7,047 bases of DNA from Deferribacteres bacterium (GTDB lineage Bacteria > Nitrospirota > Thermodesulfovibrionia > UBA6902). The position numbers and the translations under genes were made by a program. The notes beneath the pieces were generated by a model, which searched no databases, was not told the origin of the DNA, and worked only from the letters and a program-made list of their open reading frames with translations. Positions 1 through 6,804 of this stretch are shown here, piece by piece. Position 1 is the first letter of the stretch. Every line of letters begins with the position of its first letter. The stretch spans positions 1 through 7,047 of the forward strand of contig JAADFS010000208.1 of the NCBI GenBank assembly GCA_013152795.1, read 5' to 3'.

Positions 1-133
1 GCAGGAAATAACGGAGAGTGAAGTTCAAAAGACGTCAAAATGCCGTGCGGAATATTCCCTGAAGGTATCGCAGATAAAGCTTTTCCGGCAGACTCTACTG
101 CCCGCATGTGATATATTTATGCCACTGTAAGGT
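1..133 (+). repeat. Direct repeat, copy 1 (truncated at the window edge)
   Basis: This stretch matches 6805-6938 in the same orientation. By hand alignment there are 13 mismatches and one single-base gap in 134 columns, about 90% identity. The first 90 bases are nearly invariant; differences cluster at 92-116. It contains a short hairpin, GGCAG (87-91) with CTGCC (98-102), and an outer pair CAGGAAATA (2-10) with TATTCCCTG (53-61, one mismatch). The similarity begins at base 1, so the element probably extends to the left, outside the window. It ends about 88 bases before the recQ start. No coding potential is evident. A MITE-like element or a structured RNA leader are both possible. Confidence 0.9.
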
Positions 134-143
134 TTATGCAACG

Positions 144-152
144 TGTTATAAT
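144..152 (+). promoter_or_regulatory. Probable recQ promoter, extended -10
   Basis: The sequence TGTTATAAT is a perfect extended -10 element (TG, one base, TATAAT at 147-152). No good -35 hexamer lies at the usual distance, which is typical of extended -10 promoters. Transcription would start near 159, giving a leader of about 60 bases before the recQ ATG. The element lies directly after the end of the repeat, so any -35 contacts would fall within repeat-derived sequence. Confidence 0.55.
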
Positions 153-181
153 AACCTCCGGTTTAATAGTTCATCTCCCAT

Positions 182-207
182 CCCGCTCCCGCCGGGAGGG
201 AGGCGGG
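182..207 (+). promoter_or_regulatory. GC-rich leader hairpin before the recQ RBS
   Basis: CTCCC (186-190) pairs with GGGAG (194-198) around a three-base loop. CCCG (182-185) can extend the stem with CGGG (204-207) across a five-base bulge. The hairpin ends three bases before the AGGA Shine-Dalgarno sequence (211-214), which is six bases from the ATG at 221. It could tune ribosome access to recQ. There is no U-tract, so it is not an intrinsic terminator. Confidence 0.4.
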
Positions 208-220
208 GGCAGGATTAACC

Positions 221-2383
221 ATGCAGATAATCGATACTTTGAAGAAGGTCTTCGGATTTGAGGCGTTCCGCCCCAATCAGGAGGCCATTATCGAAAACAT
301 ACTTGAAAAAAGGGACGTCTTTGCGGTAATGCCCACAGGCGGGGGGAAATCCCTCTGCTATCAACTGCCGGCCCGGATAATGGAAGGCACGGTTGTTGTC
401 ATAAGCCCGCTTATCTCCCTGATGAAGGACCAGGTGGACGCTGCGTGCGAAAACGGCATACCCGCGGCTTTTATAAACAGCTCCCTGTCCGCGGGGGAGG
501 CATCCGCGGTGTACCGCAGGCTCAGGGAGGGTTCGCTTGAGCTTCTCTACATTGCGCCGGAGCGCTTTGCAATGCAGGGTTTCAGGGAAATGCTCGGGAC
601 GGTCCGGGTCTCTCTGTTTGCCGTTGACGAGGCCCACTGCATCTCGGAGTGGGGCCATGACTTCAGGCCCGATTACCTGAGCCTGTCCGGAATTACGGAG
701 ACATTTCCAGACGTCCCCGTCGCCGCGTTCACTGCAACGGCGACGAAAAAGGTGCAGGAGGACATTATCAGCAGGCTCGGGCTCAGGTCACCCTTCACGG
801 TCCGCGCCTCATTCAACCGCCCGAATCTCTTTTACAGCGTAAAGCCCAAGAGGGGGCTGGAGCGCCAACTGCTTGAGTTTCTCGAAAGCCACGCCGGCGA
901 GCCCGGTATAATCTACCGCACCACGAGGGATTCGGTCACGGCCCTCGCACGCACACTCACGGACAACGGCATCAGGGCCCTGCCTTACCATGCCGGCCTG
1001 ACACAGGAAGAGCGGAAGAAAAACCAGGAGGCTTTTAACCGTGATGAGGCCAGTGTTATTGTGGCCACTATCGCCTTCGGCATGGGGATAGACAAGTCCA
1101 ATGTCAGGTTCGTTATCCATGCGGATTTGCCCAAGAATATCGAGGGCTACTACCAGGAGACAGGGCGGGCGGGCCGCGACGGCGAACCCGCCGAGTGCAT
1201 CCTGTTTTTCGGCAGGGAGGACATCCCGAGGATCAGGCATTTTATCGATCAGATCCCCGATGACAGGGAGCGGGCCGTTGCCACTGAAAAGCTCTATCAG
1301 ATGGTGAAGTATGCCTCGCACAATGTGTGCAGGCGCAGCCACCTTCTCGGGTATTTCGGGGAGGACTACGGGGCGGAAAACTGCAATGCCTGCGACATAT
1401 GCACGGGTATCGTGGATATGGTTGATATTACAGTGGATGCCCAGATACTCATGTCGGCGGTATCAAGGACCGGGCAGCGCTTCGGGATCAGGCATGTTAT
1501 CGATATAGTCACGGGAGCTGACACGAGGCGCATCCGCGAGCTGAGACACAATGAAATCAAGACCTACGGGGCAGGCAGCCACAGGGACAAGATGCACTGG
1601 CAGTTCATAGTCGATGAACTGCTTGCCCAGGAGGCCGTGTGCCAGGAAGGCGACAGGTACCCGGTGCTGAAACTCACGGAAAAGGGCAGGGGGATACTCT
1701 TCGGGAAAGAAAAGATCAGCGCACTGAAAAGGCAGGAGCCTGACAGGAAACAGCGCACCCGGGCGGATGGCGGATTTGAGCCTTATGATGAGGCCCTTTT
1801 CAGGAGGCTCAGGGCATTGCGGAAAAGACTGGCCGATGAGCAGCAGGTGCCGCCGTACATAATATTTTCAGACAGGTCTCTCCATGAAATGTGCAGGCAT
1901 TATCCCGCATCCCTGCCCGAAATGGCGGGGATCAGCGGCGTGGGCGATGCCAAGCTGAAGCGGTACGGAGAGGATTTCACCAGGGAGATAAAGACCTATC
2001 TCGATGAAAACCCCGGCATCTCCGTACCCGTGAGACAGCCGTCCCCTCCGCCCGGAACACGGAAAGGCCGGAGGCCTGTGGGAGAGACCATTGAGAAGAC
2101 ATACGAGCTTTTCAGAAAGGGGCATTCACCCGGAGAGATCGCGGCGATGCGCAATCTCTCCCTCTCCACGATCGTCGGGCATCTTGAACGCTTGATAATG
2201 AACGGCCGCGATATAGACATGGCCCGCCTTGTCAGCGCCGAAAAACGCGATGCAATAGGAAGGCTGTTCCTGACGCTGCAGTCATGGCAGTTGAATCCCG
2301 TTATAGAACATTTCAGGGGCGCGGTGAGTTATGACGAGGCAAAACTTGTAAGGGCCTCTATGCGGCGCAGGGCTGATTCATAG
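221..2383 (+). CDS. recQ: ATP-dependent DNA helicase RecQ with C-terminal helix-turn-helix extension
   Basis: RecQ is a 3'-5' superfamily 2 DNA helicase of recombination and replication-fork repair. The 720-residue product shows motif 0 (FGFEAFRPNQ, 11-20), Walker A PTGGGKS with Lys43, DEAH at 136-139 followed by the RecQ aromatic-rich loop, and a motif VI region with QETGRAGRDG. Four zinc-ligand cysteines are present (C370, C388, C391, C394). A winged-helix RQC region lies at about 405-505 and an HRDC domain at about 522-600. The tail at about 622-715 resembles the helix-turn-helix module (HTH_40 type) found in many longer bacterial RecQs; E. coli RecQ, about 610 residues, lacks it. All catalytic motifs look intact. 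The ATG at 221 is preceded by AGGA at good spacing. The gene appears to be transcribed alone from the extended -10 at 144-152. It is more GC-rich than the next two genes. Confidence 0.97.
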   Translation: MQIIDTLKKVFGFEAFRPNQEAIIENILEKRDVFAVMPTGGGKSLCYQLPARIMEGTVVVISPLISLMKDQVDAACENGIPAAFINSSLSAGEASAVYRRLREGSLELLYIAPERFAMQGFREMLGTVRVSLFAVDEAHCISEWGHDFRPDYLSLSGITETFPDVPVAAFTATATKKVQEDIISRLGLRSPFTVRASFNRPNLFYSVKPKRGLERQLLEFLESHAGEPGIIYRTTRDSVTALARTLTDNGIRALPYHAGLTQEERKKNQEAFNRDEASVIVATIAFGMGIDKSNVRFVIHADLPKNIEGYYQETGRAGRDGEPAECILFFGREDIPRIRHFIDQIPDDRERAVATEKLYQMVKYASHNVCRRSHLLGYFGEDYGAENCNACDICTGIVDMVDITVDAQILMSAVSRTGQRFGIRHVIDIVTGADTRRIRELRHNEIKTYGAGSHRDKMHWQFIVDELLAQEAVCQEGDRYPVLKLTEKGRGILFGKEKISALKRQEPDRKQRTRADGGFEPYDEALFRRLRALRKRLADEQQVPPYIIFSDRSLHEMCRHYPASLPEMAGISGVGDAKLKRYGEDFTREIKTYLDENPGISVPVRQPSPPPGTRKGRRPVGETIEKTYELFRKGHSPGEIAAMRNLSLSTIVGHLERLIMNGRDIDMARLVSAEKRDAIGRLFLTLQSWQLNPVIEHFRGAVSYDEAKLVRASMRRRADS

Positions 2384-2393
2384 CCATTCATCC

Positions 2394-2419
2394 AGACGCT
2401 CTCTATAAAATCAGCGTCT
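2394..2419 (+). terminator. Weak hairpin downstream of recQ
   Basis: AGACGCT (2394-2400) and AGCGTCT (2413-2419) form a perfect seven-base stem with a 12-base loop, ten bases after the recQ stop. No T-tract follows, so it is not a classic intrinsic terminator. It may be a 3' stabilising structure or assist factor-dependent termination. Confidence 0.35.
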
Positions 2420-2633
2420 CCCTGCGGTGGTTAAGTGTTTGACAGGTTGGGCGCCCCCGGTTGTTGCAAACCTTCCTTGATATTTAAGATACAAATCCAT
2501 AATCTAAAGAGTATATATGTTGCATTGAAATAGGAAAACTTTTTTGAAGGCTTTGTTTATTTCCAATAGTTCAGCCCTATAACATAGAGCAACTAACAAC
2601 ACATAAACAAGCAATTGTTTTAACTCTACCTGT

Positions 2634-2704
2634 TGTCATTTCGACGGCAGGAGAAATCCTGACTGTTTTCTCAGCAGAAAAAGATTTCTCTCTCCGGTCG
2701 GACA
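2634..2704. repeat. Imperfect dispersed palindromic repeat
   Basis: The left arm begins TGTCATTTCGAC and contains GAGAAATC. The right arm read on the other strand begins TGTCCGACCGGAG and contains GAGAAATC. The arms match imperfectly with small indels around a central region of about 20 bases. Palindromes beginning GTCATTTCGAC and containing GAGAAATC are common as dispersed intergenic elements in several bacterial phyla. Assignment to that class rests on recall of the motif, not on a search. Confidence 0.55.
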
Positions 2705-2843
2705 TATGGCTGAACTATCAAAATGAACTAAACCCTTTCTATATACGGTTGAGAAGTATCACATGGAATTAAATCTCATAAAATAATGCAGTTATGCTTC
2801 TCCGGTATTGTTTGTCAGCTTAAATACGAATGAAGGTTTTTTA

Positions 2844-2858
2844 ATGGGGAAAAAGTGA
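2844..2858 (+). other. Four-codon mini-ORF overlapping the kinase start
   Basis: ATG GGG AAA AAG TGA encodes MGKK. It has a good Shine-Dalgarno sequence (AAGG at 2833-2836, seven bases before the ATG). Its stop TGA (2856-2858) overlaps the kinase GTG (2855-2857), the geometry of translational coupling. One extra A in the A-run at 2850-2854 would instead fuse this ATG in frame to the kinase (MGKKVNLNRK...). The mini-ORF could therefore mark a one-base deletion, a sequencing error or a slippage site. Confidence 0.4.
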
Positions 2859-4633
2859 ACTTAAATCGAAAGATAACAGAGATGCGTCAACTTGCAGAAG
2901 AAAAACTGCAGAAACGGACGGGCAAATCATTTCAGGAATTGTCCTGTGAAGAGTCCATTTATCTGATCCATGAGCTTCAGGCCAACCAGATTGATCTGGA
3001 AATGCAGAATGAAGAACTCCGCGCAGTCCAGGAAGAACTCGAGCAGTCAAGCAGCAGATATGCTGACCTGTATGATTTTGCTCCCGTTGGTTATTTCACC
3101 TTTGATGAGGATGGACTGATCCTTGATGTGAATCTTACAGGCGCTGAGTTGTTGGGGACGGAAGCAGTCTCTCTGATAAAAAAGCCTTTTTTCCTTTTTA
3201 TCGACAGGGATGACCGGGATGCGTTTTATCTGCACCGTAGAAAGGTTCTGGAAGAAAAAACCAGGCAGGCCTGTGAAATAAGACTGAAGAGAAAGAACGG
3301 CATGCAATTCCATGCTCGATTGGAAAGTATCGCGGTACAGGACAGCACCGGTTATCACAGTCAATGTCGAACAGCGGTGAGCGATATCTCGGACCGTAAG
3401 CTGTTGGAAGAACAACTGAAAAATCATCGGGAGCAGCTTATGGATATGGTGGAAAAGTTCGCATATGAATTGAAAGAGGCCGATAAAAAAATTGAAAGGG
3501 AGAACGCTGAACGAAAGCAGGCTCAGAAAAATGAAGCAAAGCTGCTCAGGGAATTAAAGACCGTATTTGAAAACATTCCTATCGGTATCGCATATCTTGA
3601 TGATGAGTTGAAATTCATACATGCAAGCAGGGCATTATGTGACCTCACCGGGTTTAGAGAAGAGGAACTTACCGGGAAGCCATGTTATGAGACAATAGGC
3701 GAATATGCCGGAGATTCCACAAGAAAAGGCGGTGAGAAAGTTTGCAGTTTTTGCAAAAAGGCCGAATGTTTTGAAAATAAAAGACCTGTAAGACCTGTAG
3801 TTGGTGAGAGGGCTCTCGGGAACAAGTTCATCCGGGTGACAATGATTCCTGAATCGAATGAGACGGGAACCGTTTCCCGTTTCATGGAGATGAGAGAGGA
3901 TATAACCGAACACAAGCGTGCCGAGGCGGAAGCCAAGCGGGTCAGCCACCTTGCATATCTGGGTGAACTCGCAACAGGTGTCGCCCATGAAATAACCAAT
4001 CCTGTAAACGGCATTATAAACTATGCGCAGATATTGTTTAACAAATCCGGGCGGGGTAGCCAGGAACAGGACATTGCGAGGAGGATTATAAAGGAAGGTG
4101 AATATATATCAGGAATAGCCAGGAATCTTCTTTCTTTCGCACTGGTCGGTAAGGAAAGCGTTTCCATACATATCGATGAAATACTGTCTGAAACTTTAGA
4201 CATTACAAAGGCCCAGTTACTGAAGGACGGCATTAACCTGAAAATAAAAATTGCACCGGATCTGCCCGAGATAGTTGTACGCCCTCAACAGATTGAACAG
4301 GTTTTCCTGAATGTCATAAGCAACGCCAGATATGCCCTGAACCAGAAATATCCGGAGACGGATAAAGATAAGATCCTTGAAATACTCGCCGATAGTGTGA
4401 CCATTGATGATCGTCCATATATTCGTGTTGTATTTTGTGATTATGGTAAGGGTATACCGGCTGATATATCAGGGATGGTAATGGAGCCTTTTTTTACCAC
4501 GAGGCCGGACGGCACCGGTCTCGGATTGAGCATCAGCCATAAAATTGTCCGGGATCACGGCGGTAAGATCACGTTGGAAAGCCGCGAAGATGAATTTACA
4601 AAGGTTGTAATAGACTTGCCGGTAAGACCCTGA
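2855..4633 (+). CDS. Soluble PAS-PAS sensor histidine kinase
   Basis: This is a two-component sensor kinase that autophosphorylates on histidine and passes the phosphate to a response regulator. The 592-residue product has no signal peptide or membrane segment, so it should act in the cytoplasm. An N-terminal helical region (about 1-66) carries the PAS-kinase signature HELQANQIDLEMQNEELR. PAS1 spans about 68-180, a charged coiled coil about 185-225, and PAS2 about 230-350. PAS2 contains C277, C297, C300 and C305, the last three as CSFCKKAEC. The H-box is ELATGVAHEITNP with His378. The ATPase domain shows the N-box (N486, N490), the G1 box DYGKG (Asp529), PFFTT and GTGLGLS. Nothing essential is missing. 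The GTG at 2855 is the first in-frame start after the stop at 2831; Met10 is an alternative. The response regulator starts 63 bases downstream and is the likely partner. The signal is unknown. Confidence 0.95.
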   Translation: MNLNRKITEMRQLAEEKLQKRTGKSFQELSCEESIYLIHELQANQIDLEMQNEELRAVQEELEQSSSRYADLYDFAPVGYFTFDEDGLILDVNLTGAELLGTEAVSLIKKPFFLFIDRDDRDAFYLHRRKVLEEKTRQACEIRLKRKNGMQFHARLESIAVQDSTGYHSQCRTAVSDISDRKLLEEQLKNHREQLMDMVEKFAYELKEADKKIERENAERKQAQKNEAKLLRELKTVFENIPIGIAYLDDELKFIHASRALCDLTGFREEELTGKPCYETIGEYAGDSTRKGGEKVCSFCKKAECFENKRPVRPVVGERALGNKFIRVTMIPESNETGTVSRFMEMREDITEHKRAEAEAKRVSHLAYLGELATGVAHEITNPVNGIINYAQILFNKSGRGSQEQDIARRIIKEGEYISGIARNLLSFALVGKESVSIHIDEILSETLDITKAQLLKDGINLKIKIAPDLPEIVVRPQQIEQVFLNVISNARYALNQKYPETDKDKILEILADSVTIDDRPYIRVVFCDYGKGIPADISGMVMEPFFTTRPDGTGLGLSISHKIVRDHGGKITLESREDEFTKVVIDLPVRP

Positions 4634-4681
4634 TAGAGTTTATATATAAATTACAATCATTTTGTATTGCCTTGGTTTTTT

Positions 4682-4687
4682 TATAAT
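4682..4687 (+). promoter_or_regulatory. Possible -10 box just before the regulator start
   Basis: A perfect TATAAT lies nine bases before the ATG at 4697, with a weak TTTTGT 16 bases upstream. If used, transcription would begin at about 4694, giving an almost leaderless mRNA. This would fit the lack of a Shine-Dalgarno sequence before the ATG. The region is AT-rich, so a chance match is quite possible. Confidence 0.3.
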
Positions 4688-4696
4688 TTCTCATAC

Positions 4697-6403
4697 ATGA
4701 AGGCAAAAGTCTTAGTAGTCGATGATAGTGAAAGCGTCCGGTTCACCCTTGAGAGATTCCTTAAGGACGAAGGATACGGAGTGGTCACCGCCAGGGATTA
4801 CGATGAAGCCCTGCTGAAAATATCGGAGAGGGGTTTTGATCTGATATTCGCTGATATCATCCTGGGCGGTAAGACCGGCATTGATCTCCTGAAAGAGGTA
4901 AATAAAAGACGTCTTGGCTGTCCGGTGGTCATGATTACCGGGGCCCCGAGCATTGAGACAGCGACTGACGCCTTTCGGCGCGGTGCATTTGACTATATCC
5001 TCAAGCCGGTGCGCCAGAAGTCGCTGGTTCATATTGCCAATATGGCGCTGCGGCACAAGGCGCTGCAGGATGAAAACCGGAAATACCGCTTAAACCTTGA
5101 GGCGATATTCAGAAGTGTCAGGGATGCAATCATTACAGTAGATAATGATTTGAGGCTGGTTGAGGTCAATGAGGCTGCCAAAAACATATGTGGATATTTC
5201 CGTTCCGACAGAGGAAGGGATATCCGTTCATTACACAGGAACTGTAAAGGAAAATGTCTTGAAGCCCTCTTGAGTACCATAAACGAAAAACGGCCTGTCG
5301 AGGTCTTTCGTATCGAATGCCGGCACAGAAGACACCCGGCACAGGTTGTGAAACTGAACTCATCCCCGCTTCTGGATAGTCAGGGCAATTCCTCCGGAGC
5401 TGTTATGGTAGTAAGTGATGAAACGCGTCTGGCGGGTCTGGAGCGTGATCTGAGAGAACGCCGGCAATTCCATAATATTGTCGGCCGGAACAGAAAGATG
5501 CAGGAGATCTATTCCCTCATTGAAGATCTGGCAGATGTACAGACGACCGTGCTCATTACAGGGGAGAGCGGGACAGGAAAAGAACTGGTGGCGGAGGCGC
5601 TTCACTATAAAGGGGCACGTAGCCAATGCCCCCTTATCAAGGTTAACTGTACAGCATTATCTGAAAGCCTGCTTGAAAGTGAACTGTTCGGACATGTCAG
5701 AGGGGCCTTTACAGGTGCTGACAGAGATGTGGTAGGCCGGTTTCAGAAGGCGGACGGCGGGACCATCTTCCTGGATGAGATAGGTGATATCTCGCCCAAA
5801 ATGCAGTTGCGGTTGCTGAGGGTGTTGCAGGAAAAAGAGTTCGAGAGAGTGGGAGACTCCACGCCGATCAAGATAAATGTCCGTGTTGTAGCGGCAACCA
5901 ACCAGGATCTCTCTGAAAAGATCAGGCTCGGCGAATTCCGGAAAGACCTCTATTATCGCCTGAAGGTTATGGAGATATTCATCCCCCCTCTCAGGGAACG
6001 GCGGGATGACATCCCTCTGCTTGTAAATCATTTCCTGAAAAAGTTCAATAATAAATTTAATAAAGAAATTATGGACATATCTGAAGATGTCAGGAAAATT
6101 TTCATGAACTATCCATGGCCGGGTAATGTCAGGGAGCTGGAGCACACCCTGGAGCATGCCTTTATTCTCTGTCGCCAGCCTGTCATTACCATTGATCATC
6201 TGCCGCATGAGATCAGAGATCTTGGCAGAACACAGGTTCGCGGAGACAGGGGCTCCAGTGACTGTCAGACGATTATTCAGGCTCTGGAGAAAACGGGGTG
6301 GAACAAGTCAAGGGCGGCCCGCCTTCTCCGTATAAATGTCCGGACTATTTACAGGAAAATGGAAAAGTACAATATTGCGGATTCTGAAAACAGTAAACCA
6401 TGA
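4697..6403 (+). CDS. Sigma-54-dependent response regulator with receiver, PAS, AAA+ and Fis-type HTH domains
   Basis: This NtrC-family regulator activates RNA polymerase holding sigma-54. Numbering from the ATG at 4697 (568 residues), the receiver has Asp9/Asp10, phospho-acceptor Asp53, Thr81 and Lys103. A PAS domain at about 130-245 carries C165, C183, C187 and C208. The AAA+ domain shows Walker A GESGTGKE (289-296), the sigma-54 contact loop GAFTGA (336-341), Walker B GGTIFLDEI (354-362) and an arginine-rich segment FRKDLYYRL. A Fis-type helix-turn-helix at about 524-560 (NKSRAARLLRINVRTIYRKM) ends the protein. All functional motifs are intact. A TTG at 4667 would add ten residues, but the ATG at 4697 is preferred because receivers normally begin MKxKVLVVDD. 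Neither start has a clear Shine-Dalgarno sequence. The kinase upstream is the probable partner. An internal PAS between receiver and AAA+ is an elaboration on plain NtrC. Exact targets cannot be named. Confidence 0.96.
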   Translation: MKAKVLVVDDSESVRFTLERFLKDEGYGVVTARDYDEALLKISERGFDLIFADIILGGKTGIDLLKEVNKRRLGCPVVMITGAPSIETATDAFRRGAFDYILKPVRQKSLVHIANMALRHKALQDENRKYRLNLEAIFRSVRDAIITVDNDLRLVEVNEAAKNICGYFRSDRGRDIRSLHRNCKGKCLEALLSTINEKRPVEVFRIECRHRRHPAQVVKLNSSPLLDSQGNSSGAVMVVSDETRLAGLERDLRERRQFHNIVGRNRKMQEIYSLIEDLADVQTTVLITGESGTGKELVAEALHYKGARSQCPLIKVNCTALSESLLESELFGHVRGAFTGADRDVVGRFQKADGGTIFLDEIGDISPKMQLRLLRVLQEKEFERVGDSTPIKINVRVVAATNQDLSEKIRLGEFRKDLYYRLKVMEIFIPPLRERRDDIPLLVNHFLKKFNNKFNKEIMDISEDVRKIFMNYPWPGNVRELEHTLEHAFILCRQPVITIDHLPHEIRDLGRTQVRGDRGSSDCQTIIQALEKTGWNKSRAARLLRINVRTIYRKMEKYNIADSENSKP

Positions 6404-6441
6404 CATGCCATACTTTAAGGCATGCATTATGTCATGTCATG
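6399..6441. promoter_or_regulatory. Nested dyad at the end of the regulator gene
   Basis: CATGACATG (6399-6407) is the reverse complement of CATGTCATG (6433-6441). Inside it, CATGCC (6404-6409) pairs with GGCATG (6419-6424) around a nine-base loop. The dyad overlaps the TGA stop of the regulator. No T-tract follows directly, so intrinsic termination is doubtful. It could be a terminator-like structure or a binding site for a dimeric regulator. Confidence 0.45.
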
Positions 6442-6584
6442 ATTCTTATAAGTTTATGAATTCTTTTCTTCAATAGCTTCTGTTGTTAACACGATTCCGG
6501 CCCAGGTATTGATTAACCCCTTTGTTTTACATGATTTTTTCTCTTGCCTGAGTTGTTTTTTAACCTTTTTGCCTTTCATGAATA

Positions 6585-6609
6585 ACCTGTTGAATTACGG
6601 GAAACAGGT
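6585..6609. promoter_or_regulatory. Perfect dyad ACCTGTT-N11-AACAGGT
   Basis: ACCTGTT (6585-6591) and AACAGGT (6603-6609) form a perfect seven-base inverted repeat with centres about 18 bases apart. It ends 23 bases before the -24 box of the sigma-54 candidate. This is closer than most enhancer sites but within reach of a regulatory protein. Binding by the adjacent regulator is inference only. Confidence 0.35.
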
Positions 6610-6631
6610 CAGTAAACCTTCTTGGTCTTCC

Positions 6632-6647
6632 CGGCATACTTTTTGCT
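6632..6647 (+). promoter_or_regulatory. Candidate sigma-54 (-24/-12) promoter
   Basis: CGGCATACTTTTTGCT fits the consensus TGGCAC-N5-TTGCW. GG at 6633-6634 and GC at 6645-6646 are separated by exactly ten bases, and the -12 part TTGCT is perfect. The -24 part differs at its first and last bases. Transcription would start near 6658 and run towards the repeat element and the DUF1992 gene. A sigma-54 activator is encoded immediately upstream, which supports the call. Confidence 0.5.
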
Positions 6648-6730
6648 TGTCAGTAATCAAGTTCACATCTTCAGTTCAATAAAAAAATCGATTCGTTGCA
6701 AGACGTAAAAGATAGTTGTTTATCCTTAAT

Positions 6731-6779
6731 GTTGCATAAACGGGCAGAGGAGTCTGCCGGAAAACCTTTATAAAGCGAT
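6731..6779 (-). repeat. Inverted partial copy of the repeat (left arm of element 2)
   Basis: The reverse complement of 6741-6779 matches 6872-6909 in the following direct-repeat copy, about 32 of 39 positions, and matches the equivalent part of copy 1 slightly better. Its own hairpin is perfect: GGCAGA (6743-6748), loop GGAG, TCTGCC (6753-6758). The outermost GTTGCATAAAC (6731-6741) is the exact reverse complement of 132-142, just at the end of copy 1. The arm and copy 2 together can form a large nested palindrome. Confidence 0.8.
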
Positions 6780-6804
6780 AGGATATTGGAAATATGTTCT
6801 TATT

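Larger units (their letters stand above)
2384..2854. other. Gene-free gap between recQ and the kinase gene
   Basis: This 471-base gap has no open reading frame I can support. It holds the hairpin at 2394-2419, the palindromic repeat at 2634-2704, and otherwise AT-rich DNA that probably includes the kinase promoter. The best sigma-70-like candidate I see is TTGATA (2477-2482), a 17-base spacer and TAATCT (2500-2505). Its -10 match is poor and it lies 350 bases from the gene. I found no GG-N10-GC sigma-54 signature here. Confidence 0.5.

Noticed and set aside
809..1342. Long minus-strand ORF (177 codons) inside recQ
   Set aside because: It lies antisense to conserved helicase motifs, its translation shows no recognisable domain, and GC-rich coding DNA often gives such shadows.
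4667..4696. Upstream TTG start for the response regulator, adding ten residues
   Set aside because: The extra residues are not typical of a receiver domain and no Shine-Dalgarno sequence precedes the TTG; the ATG at 4697 gives the normal MKxKVLVVDD start.
5657..6208. Minus-strand ORF (183 codons) inside the response regulator
   Set aside because: It lies opposite the AAA+ domain (GAFTGA, Walker B) and is explained by codon bias of that gene; no ribosome binding site or family resemblance was seen.
6578..6682. Short ORF (34 codons) in the gap after the regulator
   Set aside because: No ribosome binding site, no recognisable features, and it overlaps the sigma-54 promoter candidate and the dyad at 6585-6609.
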